From Paenibacillus ihbetae (GTDB taxonomy: Bacteria; Bacillota; Bacilli; Paenibacillales; Paenibacillaceae), in the NCBI RefSeq assembly GCF_002741055.1, contig NZ_CP016809.1:1426001-1490000 (forward strand): DNA of 64,000 bases. Direction: 5' to 3'. Under the pieces are notes generated by a model. That model saw only the letters and a list, made by a program, of their open reading frames with translations. It was not told where the DNA came from and ran no database searches. Positions 8,556 through 15,855 of the stretch are shown here, piece after piece (position 1 is the first letter of the stretch; every line of letters starts with the position of its first letter). Both the position numbers and the translations under genes were made by a program.

Positions 8556-10871
8556 TTGCATCCAAAAAATAGTCTTTATTCTAAAATGGTCCTGTTCGGC
8601 TGCATCATCAGTATCATTCCGCTCCTGGCCCTCGGGTTCTTCTCGTTTATGAAATCGTCGGGATCGGTTCAGAACCATGTCAATACGAGCAATATCCAGC
8701 TCATGAATCAGACGAACAGCAATCTGGAGCAGGTGCTGAGGACCGTGGACTATACTCTGAATTACGTCATCAACTCCAATATTTTGCAGGGTGCCCTTTA
8801 CCGACCCTTATCCTATTACGACTTTCAGCTGTATAACAAGCTTAAGGAAGAGCTCAGCCTCCTCCAATCCCCGGAGACGAGGGTCACCGATGTCATCCTG
8901 GCTAATACGACCACGAACTGGCTGATCAATAACCGGGGAATGTACAAATTTAATGAATACGCTTCCAAAGAAACACTGCTGTCCCTCATGGATATGCAGG
9001 GCAGCTCCAACTGGGTCATGCTTGACACCGAATCGCTCGGCTCAAGCGATACCCTCAGCTATGCCTGCCCGTACACGATTGCTCTTGTCAAAAAAATGCC
9101 CATGTCTACCTCGTCCGCCCGGGGCATCGCCCTAGCCACAATCCCGAGCTGCAGTCTTGCCGCTATGATGGACAGCCCCTCGCCTTCCAGAGAGGTCATG
9201 GTGCTTGATCACAACTACCGAATCGTGGTGCATCCGGATCAGGGAAAGGTCGGCCAAGCCCTGACCGAGACCGGGTACAACAAGGAAGAGCTTGATCGCT
9301 TCGACAGCAAAAGCGGGCAGTTCGAAACCCGAATTGATAACAAGCCGATCTCCGTTACCTATGTGAAATCGGATTTTAACGGCTGGCTGTACGCTTCCTT
9401 TACTGAAATGTCGGCGGTGACCAAGGAATCCCGCTCCATCGGCTGGTTCACGCTGTATATTTGCCTGCTGATGATCGGGCTCAGCATTCTGCTGGTATGG
9501 CTCGGTTCCCGAAGAGTATACTCGCCGATCCGCCTCATCCTGCAGGGCATCGCCGAGCGCCTCCCGGATCTCCAGGCTAATAAAAAGAACGAGCTTCAGA
9601 TTATCGATGAGCATATCCGGGATATGTTCAATTCGAACACCCAGCTTCGGAACGAGCTGCGCCAGAACAGCCAGCAGGTGCGAACCTTTTTTCTGCACAA
9701 GCTGTTTCTCGGCAGAATCAGCCCGCCTGAAGCAGAGGAGCAGATCGCGTTGTTCGGCTTCCAGGAGCAGGTCGCGCAGTGGGAGCATCTCGCCGTCTTC
9801 ACGCTCCAGATCGATACGCTCGACGATACCCGGTACGAGCGCAAGGATTCGGATCTGCTCCTGTTTGCCATCAATAATATGATGGAAGAGATGATCCCAT
9901 CGATGTATCGTTTCCCGCCCGTCATTATCGACCAGACCCAGGTAACGCTGATCGGACGGGGCGGAATCTCGCTGGAGGCATTCAATGATTATATCTACAA
10001 GCTGTCGGAGGAGATCCAGCGGACGACCCGCAGCTTCCTCGATCTGGAGGTCAGCATCGGCATCAGCCTTCCGTATAAGACGTTGATGAAGACGTCCCGC
10101 GCTTACCAGGAAGGAATGGAAGCCTTAAAGCACCGGATCAAGCTCGGTACCGGCGTCATCATCCCTTATTTCAGCGTGAATTCAGGCAAGCATACCCGGG
10201 TCTACTTCTATCCGATGCAGGTAGAGAACGAGCTGATCGACGCCATTAAGCTGGCGGAGGAAGAGCGTGCGCTTGAGCTCCTCAAGCAGTGGCTCGCCGA
10301 GGTATTTCAGAAGGACCGCACGCCGCATGAATACCAAATCTCATTGATTCGGCTGTTGAATGACCTGATGATCGTGATGCAGGAGAACGGCATCGTGCTG
10401 GAGCAGCCCGACTTTGGTAACAGCTCCCTGGTTGAGGAGCTGCTGTCGCTGTATACCGGACCGGATATTGAAGGCTGGTTCAAAACCCGTGTCATACGCC
10501 CGATGGTGAAGGTGTTCCGCGATCGCCAAGATTCCCAATATCAAAATCTGTCCGAGCAGATCATCGAGATCATCCGCAATGAATTCGACCGCAACATTAC
10601 GCTGGAGGAATGCGCCTCCCGCTTGCATTACAACAATTTTTACTTAAGCAGCGTGTTCAAGAAAGAAACGAATATGTCGTTTAGCGAATATCTGTCGCAG
10701 TACCGGTTCAAAATGTCCAAGAAGTGGCTGGTGGAGACCGACATGCCGATCAAGGACATCGCCGAGAAGCTGAGCTACAACAATTCGCAGAACTTTATCC
10801 GCTCCTTCCGCAAACTGGAAGGGATGACGCCGGGTCAATACCGGGCCAAATATAAGGGAGTGGAGGGATGA
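8556..10871 (+). CDS. membrane-bound AraC-family transcriptional regulator
   Basis: One-component sensor/regulator of about 771 aa. Residues 15-33 form a membrane span, followed by an extracytoplasmic dCache-like sensor to about residue 290, a second span (near 295-318, FTLYICLLMIGLSILLVWLG), a cytoplasmic linker, and a C-terminal AraC-type double helix-turn-helix (about 668-765, with DIAEKLSYNNSQNFIRSFRK and GMTPGQYR). Such proteins sense a sugar outside or its binding protein and activate the adjacent transporter operon. The preferred start is TTG 8556, ten bases after AGGAG; the frame is open to 8532. It is divergent from the lipoprotein/ABC operon at 298-8364, which is its likely target. 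Ligand unknown. Confidence 0.9.
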   Translation: MHPKNSLYSKMVLFGCIISIIPLLALGFFSFMKSSGSVQNHVNTSNIQLMNQTNSNLEQVLRTVDYTLNYVINSNILQGALYRPLSYYDFQLYNKLKEELSLLQSPETRVTDVILANTTTNWLINNRGMYKFNEYASKETLLSLMDMQGSSNWVMLDTESLGSSDTLSYACPYTIALVKKMPMSTSSARGIALATIPSCSLAAMMDSPSPSREVMVLDHNYRIVVHPDQGKVGQALTETGYNKEELDRFDSKSGQFETRIDNKPISVTYVKSDFNGWLYASFTEMSAVTKESRSIGWFTLYICLLMIGLSILLVWLGSRRVYSPIRLILQGIAERLPDLQANKKNELQIIDEHIRDMFNSNTQLRNELRQNSQQVRTFFLHKLFLGRISPPEAEEQIALFGFQEQVAQWEHLAVFTLQIDTLDDTRYERKDSDLLLFAINNMMEEMIPSMYRFPPVIIDQTQVTLIGRGGISLEAFNDYIYKLSEEIQRTTRSFLDLEVSIGISLPYKTLMKTSRAYQEGMEALKHRIKLGTGVIIPYFSVNSGKHTRVYFYPMQVENELIDAIKLAEEERALELLKQWLAEVFQKDRTPHEYQISLIRLLNDLMIVMQENGIVLEQPDFGNSSLVEELLSLYTGPDIEGWFKTRVIRPMVKVFRDRQDSQYQNLSEQIIEIIRNEFDRNITLEECASRLHYNNFYLSSVFKKETNMSFSEYLSQYRFKMSKKWLVETDMPIKDIAEKLSYNNSQNFIRSFRKLEGMTPGQYRAKYKGVEG

Positions 10872-10926
10872 ACGGAACAGCCTTGGGGCTGGCTTCATCC
10901 CTCCTTCTTTACTTCGATTCGGGCAA

Positions 10927-11973
10927 TTACGAGTCTGAAAACGGACTCCAAGGAGCTCCCTGCTCGAAGATGCGGCCTAGCGTATATTGATCGGCTTGTT
11001 CATCCGGCAGCGTGCCCGACCAGGATACCCGGTGCTGCCGGTCTGCTCCGGGACCGCGGCAACCGTATTCCACATAGGTCACGGTTGCTTCGCTCTCCGG
11101 CTTGTTCCAGTTGTCCCAGCCTTCGGCTCGAATATGCGCTCCCATCCAGCAGTCGATCCATGCCACCTTCGCGTGATTGCGCCATGGCCTGCCTAAATAC
11201 ACGGAGCCCGCGGGCGCATCGCCCGTCAGCCTGCACCGGATAAACACATAGCCGTACGGGCTGCTTTCCGGCGTGGATGCGGCCGTAATCCAGCCGTTAA
11301 TCTCCGGATGCCGCTCCACGTTAGGGAGATTGTCCGCGGTCAGACGGTTGCGGGAGAAGATTTCGCAGTCCGTAAATACGGCTGTCGCCGAGCCAAAGAT
11401 AAAATCGACGTCCCCCTCGATATAACAGCCGTCATACCACTGGCGCCCGACTGCCTTACGCAGACCGTCCCGGGGTCCTCCGAAGCTGCCCCGCTTCAGC
11501 GGTTTATCCGGCAGCGGACCGGTAAACAGCGTATCCTGATGTCCGATCAGGCGGCAATTCCGGAACCGGATGCGGTCGCCGTCCACATAGGCGGCCAGCG
11601 CCTGTCCGACAAGCTCGCCCCGGCCGGCGTCATTTCTTACCGTCATGTTCTCGACCGTCAGATCGTCCGCTCCGAACAAAGCGGTGTAGGAGTTAAAGGT
11701 GTGGTACGGACTGCCGTCAGGGAACGTCTTTCTGGCGTAGTCGTCATATGTAATGATGGTTCCTTCGGCACTTTCCCCTACGAGATAAAGAAAGGGCTTC
11801 TCAATATGGAGCTTCTCCTTATACACGCCATCGCGGATATGGATGACGGTTCGTTGCTCAGCCGTTCCGCTCGGCGCATGGTCCACGGCTTCCTGAATGC
11901 TGCGATAATCCCCGCTTCCATCGGGCGCTACCGTAATCAGGCGCTGCTTCTCTTGTTCCGGCAATATCCTCAT
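10927..11973 (-). CDS. pectinesterase (pectin methylesterase, CE8)
   Basis: Hydrolyses methyl esters of polygalacturonate, exposing it to lyases. The right-handed beta-helix family motifs are all visible: GHQDTLF (with the oxyanion-hole Gln), DVDFIFGSA (with a catalytic Asp) and YLGRPWRNHAK (with the substrate-binding Arg/Trp). The preferred start at 11973 follows GGGGAGGG; the frame is open to 12000. No signal peptide is seen, so the enzyme would be intracellular and act on imported methylated oligogalacturonides. Length (348 aa) is normal for bacterial forms. It ends 55 bp from the convergent AraC-type gene and starts divergent from the FAD oxidoreductase. It fits the kduI/kduD uronate genes at 53-56 kb. 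Confidence 0.92.
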   Translation of the reverse strand: MRILPEQEKQRLITVAPDGSGDYRSIQEAVDHAPSGTAEQRTVIHIRDGVYKEKLHIEKPFLYLVGESAEGTIITYDDYARKTFPDGSPYHTFNSYTALFGADDLTVENMTVRNDAGRGELVGQALAAYVDGDRIRFRNCRLIGHQDTLFTGPLPDKPLKRGSFGGPRDGLRKAVGRQWYDGCYIEGDVDFIFGSATAVFTDCEIFSRNRLTADNLPNVERHPEINGWITAASTPESSPYGYVFIRCRLTGDAPAGSVYLGRPWRNHAKVAWIDCWMGAHIRAEGWDNWNKPESEATVTYVEYGCRGPGADRQHRVSWSGTLPDEQADQYTLGRIFEQGAPWSPFSDS

Positions 11974-12066
11974 GCTCTTGCCCTCCCCTGACATTTTCAA
12001 TCACCCCGTATCCCTCCGTCGCAAACCGTTATTCCCTTCCCTAAATGGTTTTCTCGGGGGAAATTC

Positions 12067-12112
12067 TCGATATCGTTATCATTTATATTCTAATTATCGA
12101 TATCCTTATCAT
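12067..12112. promoter_or_regulatory. phased direct repeats in divergent control region
   Basis: TCGATATCGTTATCAT (12067-12082) and TCGATATCCTTATCAT (12097-12112) are 16-bp direct repeats differing at one base, with a start-to-start distance of exactly 30 bp, close to three helical turns. They sit in the 369-bp gap between the pectinesterase and FAD oxidoreductase genes, in locally AT-rich DNA. A dimeric or AraC-type activator binding one face of the helix would fit. The function is inferred. Confidence 0.5.
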
Positions 12113-12194
12113 AGTAGAGATTCGTGCATTCCGCATACAATCCCTGGATAAGCCCATGTCCTGACACCCGAATGAACCCCTGTGCCGCGGAGCC

Positions 12195-12233
12195 CAAATC
12201 TAATGATTATTCCTAAAAACACATCAGATTACC
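12195..12233. promoter_or_regulatory. candidate operator, imperfect inverted repeat AATCTAATG/CATCAGATT
   Basis: AATCTAATG (12197-12205) and CATCAGATT (12222-12230) form an inverted repeat matching at eight of nine positions. The left half is part of the 16-mer also present at 6629; the right half (GGTAATCTGATG on the other strand, 12222-12233) recurs at 24397-24408. It lies about 110-150 bp before the FAD oxidoreductase start. Confidence 0.4.
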
Positions 12234-12342
12234 AAAAAAGGTCACCTCCGTCCGGTACTTTTCAGCCGGCTGTGCTTCTACAATGAAAATAGTATTCTTT
12301 AAAAGCTGGACGATGTCCATCCAACCAAAGGAGATCTATGCC

Positions 12343-13917
12343 ATGAACCGAGAAATGCAGGCCGATATCGTTATTCTCGGGGGCGGAACAGGCGGAACGG
12401 CCGCCGCCCTCGCCGCCGCCAAATCCGGAAAAACCGTCATCATAACCGAGGAAACCACATGGATCGGCGGGCAGCTGACTAGCCAGGCCGTCCCCCCGGA
12501 CGAACATCCGTGGATCGAGTCATTCGGATGCACCCGAAGCTATCGACAGTTTCGTGAAGGTGTCCGGCAGTACTACCGGGATCATTTCCCGATGACTCCC
12601 AAGGCAAGAGCTACGGTGAATCTCAATCCGGGCAGCGGCATCGTCAGCCGGCTGTGCCACGAGCCCCGCACCGCGCTGGCCGTGCTGCACCAAATGCTGG
12701 CGCCTTACGTTCACAGCGGCAAAATCAAGATTCTGTACAAATCGGTAGCCGAACAGGCTGAAGTTGACGGCGACCAGGTGAAGAGTGTAACGGTCAAGCT
12801 GCTTGAGACCGGGGATCGCATCATCCTTCAAGCCCCTTATTTCATCGATGCAACAGAGCTCGGGGACCTGCTTCCGCTGGCCGGAATCGAGTATGTGACC
12901 GGAGCCGAATCCGTGGAGCAGACCGGCGAGCCCCATGCGGTGAACGGAGAAGCGCTGCCGCAGGATATGCAAGGCTTCACCTATTGCTTCGCCGTGGATT
13001 ACTTGGAGGGCGAAGACCATACGATCGAAAAACCGCAAATGTATGATTTCTGGCGTCAGTACAAGCCGGATTTCTGGCCGGACCGTCTGCTCAGTCTGAC
13101 AGCGGTAAAGCCCTCCACGAACGAGCCGGTCGATTATGAAATATTTCCTGGTCACGGCAAATTCCCGCTGTATCAATACCGTCAGATCCTGGACCCGGGG
13201 CACTTCGCGGAAGGGACCTTCGACACCTCGGTATCGCTCGTCAACTGGCCGCAGAATGATTACTGGCTTGGATCCATTATCGACGTTCCCGAGGAAGAGG
13301 CGGCACGCCATTTAAACGAGGCGAAGCAGCTGAGTCTGTCCCTCCTGTACTGGCTTCAGACGGAGGCGCCGCGGCCGGACGGAGGGCAAGGCTATCCGGG
13401 ACTGCGTCTACGTCCGGATGTTGTCGGCACGGAGGATGGCATGGCGATGTATCCGTATATCCGGGAATCCAGACGCATTCAGGCCGAATTTACCGTCCTG
13501 GAGCAGCATGTGGCCACCGATTCCAGGCCAAGCGGAACGGCGGAAGAGTTCCATGATTCCGTTGGCATCGGCTGCTACCGGATTGACCTTCATCCAAGCA
13601 CGGGCAATCGCCCGTATATTGACATCTCGTCCTTGCCGTTTCAAATTCCGCTCGGCAGCCTGATCCCGAAACGGGTGACCAATGTGCTGGCCGCCAGCAA
13701 GAACATCGGTGTTACCCACATTACGAACGGCTGCTATCGCCTTCACCCTGTAGAATGGAACATCGGGGAAGCTGCCGGCTACTGCGTCAGCTATTGCCTG
13801 GATCACGGCCTCCTCCCTACGAACGTACGCAACAACGAGGAAACGCTGGCCGATTTCCAGCAAAGGCTGACGAGTGAAGGAATCGAGCTGAAATGGCCGG
13901 CGCTGCGCCCGGTATAA
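12343..13917 (+). CDS. FAD-dependent oxidoreductase (FAD_oxidored/xanthan-lyase-associated type)
   Basis: Flavoprotein of 524 aa. The N-terminal dinucleotide fold is clear (ILGGGTGGTAAALAAAKSGK, then a Glu-rich strand, then GGQLTSQ). The C-terminal half has the family's SKNIGVTHITNG and HPVEWNIGEAAG segments, where the flavin pyrophosphate is held. The start at 12343 follows AAAGGAG with a 9-base gap. Related proteins sit in polysaccharide-utilisation clusters of Paenibacillus and are annotated as xanthan-lyase-type or FAD-dependent oxidoreductases, but their substrates are not established. The neighbourhood (pectinesterase divergent, shared control region) suggests oxidation of a sugar or glycoside; this is inference. 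It stands alone, with a terminator downstream. Confidence 0.85.
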   Translation: MNREMQADIVILGGGTGGTAAALAAAKSGKTVIITEETTWIGGQLTSQAVPPDEHPWIESFGCTRSYRQFREGVRQYYRDHFPMTPKARATVNLNPGSGIVSRLCHEPRTALAVLHQMLAPYVHSGKIKILYKSVAEQAEVDGDQVKSVTVKLLETGDRIILQAPYFIDATELGDLLPLAGIEYVTGAESVEQTGEPHAVNGEALPQDMQGFTYCFAVDYLEGEDHTIEKPQMYDFWRQYKPDFWPDRLLSLTAVKPSTNEPVDYEIFPGHGKFPLYQYRQILDPGHFAEGTFDTSVSLVNWPQNDYWLGSIIDVPEEEAARHLNEAKQLSLSLLYWLQTEAPRPDGGQGYPGLRLRPDVVGTEDGMAMYPYIRESRRIQAEFTVLEQHVATDSRPSGTAEEFHDSVGIGCYRIDLHPSTGNRPYIDISSLPFQIPLGSLIPKRVTNVLAASKNIGVTHITNGCYRLHPVEWNIGEAAGYCVSYCLDHGLLPTNVRNNEETLADFQQRLTSEGIELKWPALRPV

Positions 13918-14011
13918 GGAATTCGGTGTAAGGAATTGTTGGTGAAAACACGTAGAGCTGGTGCTCAAGGTTTTATTGAATGCGAATTGAGTAACTTGGA
14001 GCTTTGAAAGC

Positions 14012-14066
14012 AAAAAAAGCGTGGAACTAAGGCACGGGATAGAGTCTTGGTTCCACGCTATTTTAA
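14012..14066. terminator. hairpin terminator, strongest on the minus strand
   Basis: AGCGTGGAACTAAG (14018-14031) pairs with CTTGGTTCCACGCT (14046-14059), 14 pairs with one G-U. On the minus strand it is followed by seven T, on the plus strand by a weaker ATTTTAATTTG. It can serve the FAD oxidoreductase gene and the remnant on the opposite strand. Confidence 0.75.
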
Positions 14067-14280
14067 TTTGAACTACCGCTTTTTCTTTAGCTTTTTTAAG
14101 ACCTACCGGCCCTACCACTTTCCCCTTAATTTTATCTGTAGGTAATGGGCCGAACAACTGCTATCATTGCTGCCGAACCTATCATCTCCTGCAAGAGAAT
14201 GATCTGACCTGAATCTGACTCAGTTTGGTTACTGTACGAATCATTGACCTGGTCAAGGCGCACAGAATTCTTATAAGCTT
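14060..14280 (-). pseudogene. possible 3' remnant of a type I signal peptidase
   Basis: Reading the minus strand across frames gives a segment like GQIILL, then GDDRFGSNDS, then FGPLPTDKIKGKVV. This resembles the C-terminal box of type I signal peptidases (G-D-x-R-x-x-S-x-D-S-R-x-F-G). The three pieces lie in different frames, so at least two single-base shifts are needed near 14190 and 14155. The catalytic part is missing; upstream sequence is occupied by the nucleotidyltransferase gene on the other strand. A minus-strand terminator with a T-run follows at once, as expected for a former gene end. The identification is by motif only. The rest of the 13918-14348 gap holds no other gene I can support. 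Confidence 0.4.
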
Positions 14281-14348
14281 TCATTCCATTGACGGGGGGA
14301 TATCCCACAAAATAATATACAACTATATACCCGAAGGTGGGATCACGT

Positions 14349-15137
14349 ATGGATATGACAGTCGTATTGGAGCAAGCCGTCGAATTATTTGTCCATGAGC
14401 TGGGCGACAATCTGGCCGGGGTTTATTTGCATGGATCCTTGGCTATGGGCTGCTTCAACCCGGCAAAAAGCGATGTGGACCTGCTGCTCGTGGTGCATCA
14501 AACATGTTCAAAGGAGCAATGGAAGCGGCTAGCCAAACGAATCATCGCTTTTCAAGACAATCTTCTGAGCGGGCGGGGGCTTGAGCTGAGCGCCGTGCTT
14601 GCATCGAGCATCCGGGACTTCGTCTATCCGCCGCCATTTGAATTTCATTACTCGGACTTTCACCGCGAGAAATATATCGCCGATGAGAATCACTTCTGCG
14701 GCGGATTCGGCGACCCCGATCTGGCCGCTCATTACACGGTGATATACCATCGGGGACGGACCTTGTACGGCATGCCGATTCGCGAGATGTTCAGGCCGAT
14801 CGACCGGACATATGTTGTACAAGCGCTCCTCCATGATGTTCGCGAAGCCGTACAGGAAATTAACAAATCTCCGCTGTACTATACGCTCAATCTGTGCCGG
14901 GTGCTGCACTACCTCCAAGAGGGTGTCGTCTCGTCCAAACAGGAAGGTGGTAAATGGGGCTTGGACATACTTCCCCCGGAGTACCGCCCCATCGTGAAGC
15001 ATGCGCTTCACGAATACGCTGGTGCAAATGACGCTTTTGTGATCGATAATGCCGGGCTTGTTGGCTTCGCCGAGTACATGCTCGGCGAAATTACCCTCGC
15101 CGTCGAAGGCGGATCGTCCACTGGGCTAGAGCGTTGA
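14349..15137 (+). CDS. aminoglycoside nucleotidyltransferase-like protein (ANT(9)/AadA type)
   Basis: Nucleotidyltransferase of 262 aa. The N-terminal domain has the polymerase-beta-type signature GSLAMGCFNPAKSDVDLL, with the two metal-binding aspartates in DVDLL. The C-terminal half matches the helical DUF4111-type domain of streptomycin/spectinomycin adenylyltransferases (YTLNLCRVLHYLQEG, KWGLDILP). Known members adenylylate an aminoglycoside hydroxyl; whether this one confers resistance cannot be told. The start at 14349 follows AGGTGG by eight bases. It stands alone, next to a possible degenerate gene and a tandem repeat, so it may be a recent arrival, although its base composition is not obviously different. 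Confidence 0.82.
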   Translation: MDMTVVLEQAVELFVHELGDNLAGVYLHGSLAMGCFNPAKSDVDLLLVVHQTCSKEQWKRLAKRIIAFQDNLLSGRGLELSAVLASSIRDFVYPPPFEFHYSDFHREKYIADENHFCGGFGDPDLAAHYTVIYHRGRTLYGMPIREMFRPIDRTYVVQALLHDVREAVQEINKSPLYYTLNLCRVLHYLQEGVVSSKQEGGKWGLDILPPEYRPIVKHALHEYAGANDAFVIDNAGLVGFAEYMLGEITLAVEGGSSTGLER

Positions 15138-15332
15138 GCTGCAGGCTGCACATTTGGGATGATCCGTTTTATGACGCGATCCAATACGGAGCGGAGAATC
15201 ATGATGCGACGGTTCGTACCAGCGATCGGGTTACGACCTGTAGCCTTGCTGTAATGTAATGCTGTAGGGTAATACATAGCGGTTACATGTTGTACTTGAC
15301 TGGTTACGCGTTGATTCGTTCGCATTGACTCG

Positions 15333-15605
15333 TTAATGCGTTGGGTCGTTATGTGTTAATTCGTTATGTGTTAATTCGTTATGCATTAGCTCGTATGCGT
15401 TGGTTCCATATGTGTCGGCTTGTATGCGTTGGCTCGTTATGTGTTAGCCCGGTATGCGTTGGTTCCATATGTGTCGGCTTGTATGCGTTGGCTCGTTATG
15501 TGTTAGCCCGGTATGCGTTGGTTCCATATGTGTCGGCTCGTATGCGTTGGCTCATTATGCCTTGCTTCCTTCGTATTCACTCGTTAATACTCGGCTCGTT
15601 ATGCC
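15333..15605. repeat. tandem repeat, 59-bp period with shorter sub-repeats
   Basis: About three copies of a 59-bp unit (starts near 15393, 15452 and 15511; core GTATGCGTTGGTTCCATATG) are nearly identical. Each is built from shorter TATGYGTTGGCTCGT-like steps that continue in degenerate form on both sides (GTTATGTGTTAATTC and similar). The repeat lies in the 718-bp gap 15138-15855. The parts on each side (15138-15330 and 15660-15855) show no gene I recognise. Confidence 0.85.
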
Positions 15606-15611
15606 CGGGCA

Positions 15612-15656
15612 CAAAAAATTCTCCCCCAGGTCTTAACCTGGGGGAGAATTTCCTTT
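15612..15656. terminator. bidirectional terminator
   Basis: A perfect 16-bp stem (AAATTCTCCCCCAGGT with ACCTGGGGGAGAATTT, loop CTTA) is flanked by six A before it and a T-rich tail after it. It can terminate the nucleotidyltransferase transcript on the plus strand and the SLH-protein operon on the minus strand. Confidence 0.85.
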
Positions 15657-15855
15657 AATTCTAGCAGTTGCGGGGATGCTCAAGAATTTCCCACACCCAA
15701 TAAGCCAACGCCTCCGTGTTAGATCAGCAGTGGGGTTGCCGAATGCGCCACTTGGTCTGTTGTACTGCTCCAGTTTGCCTCTCGTCCTCTGTACTATAGA
15801 GAAGCTAGCGAAGGCAACCTGCTATCTGGTCACCTCCGCAGACTCCTGAAGAAAA

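Noticed and set aside
14132..14410. 92-residue minus-strand open frame
   Set aside because: It overlaps the nucleotidyltransferase start and breaks the signal-peptidase-like motif into different frames; better explained as a degenerate remnant.
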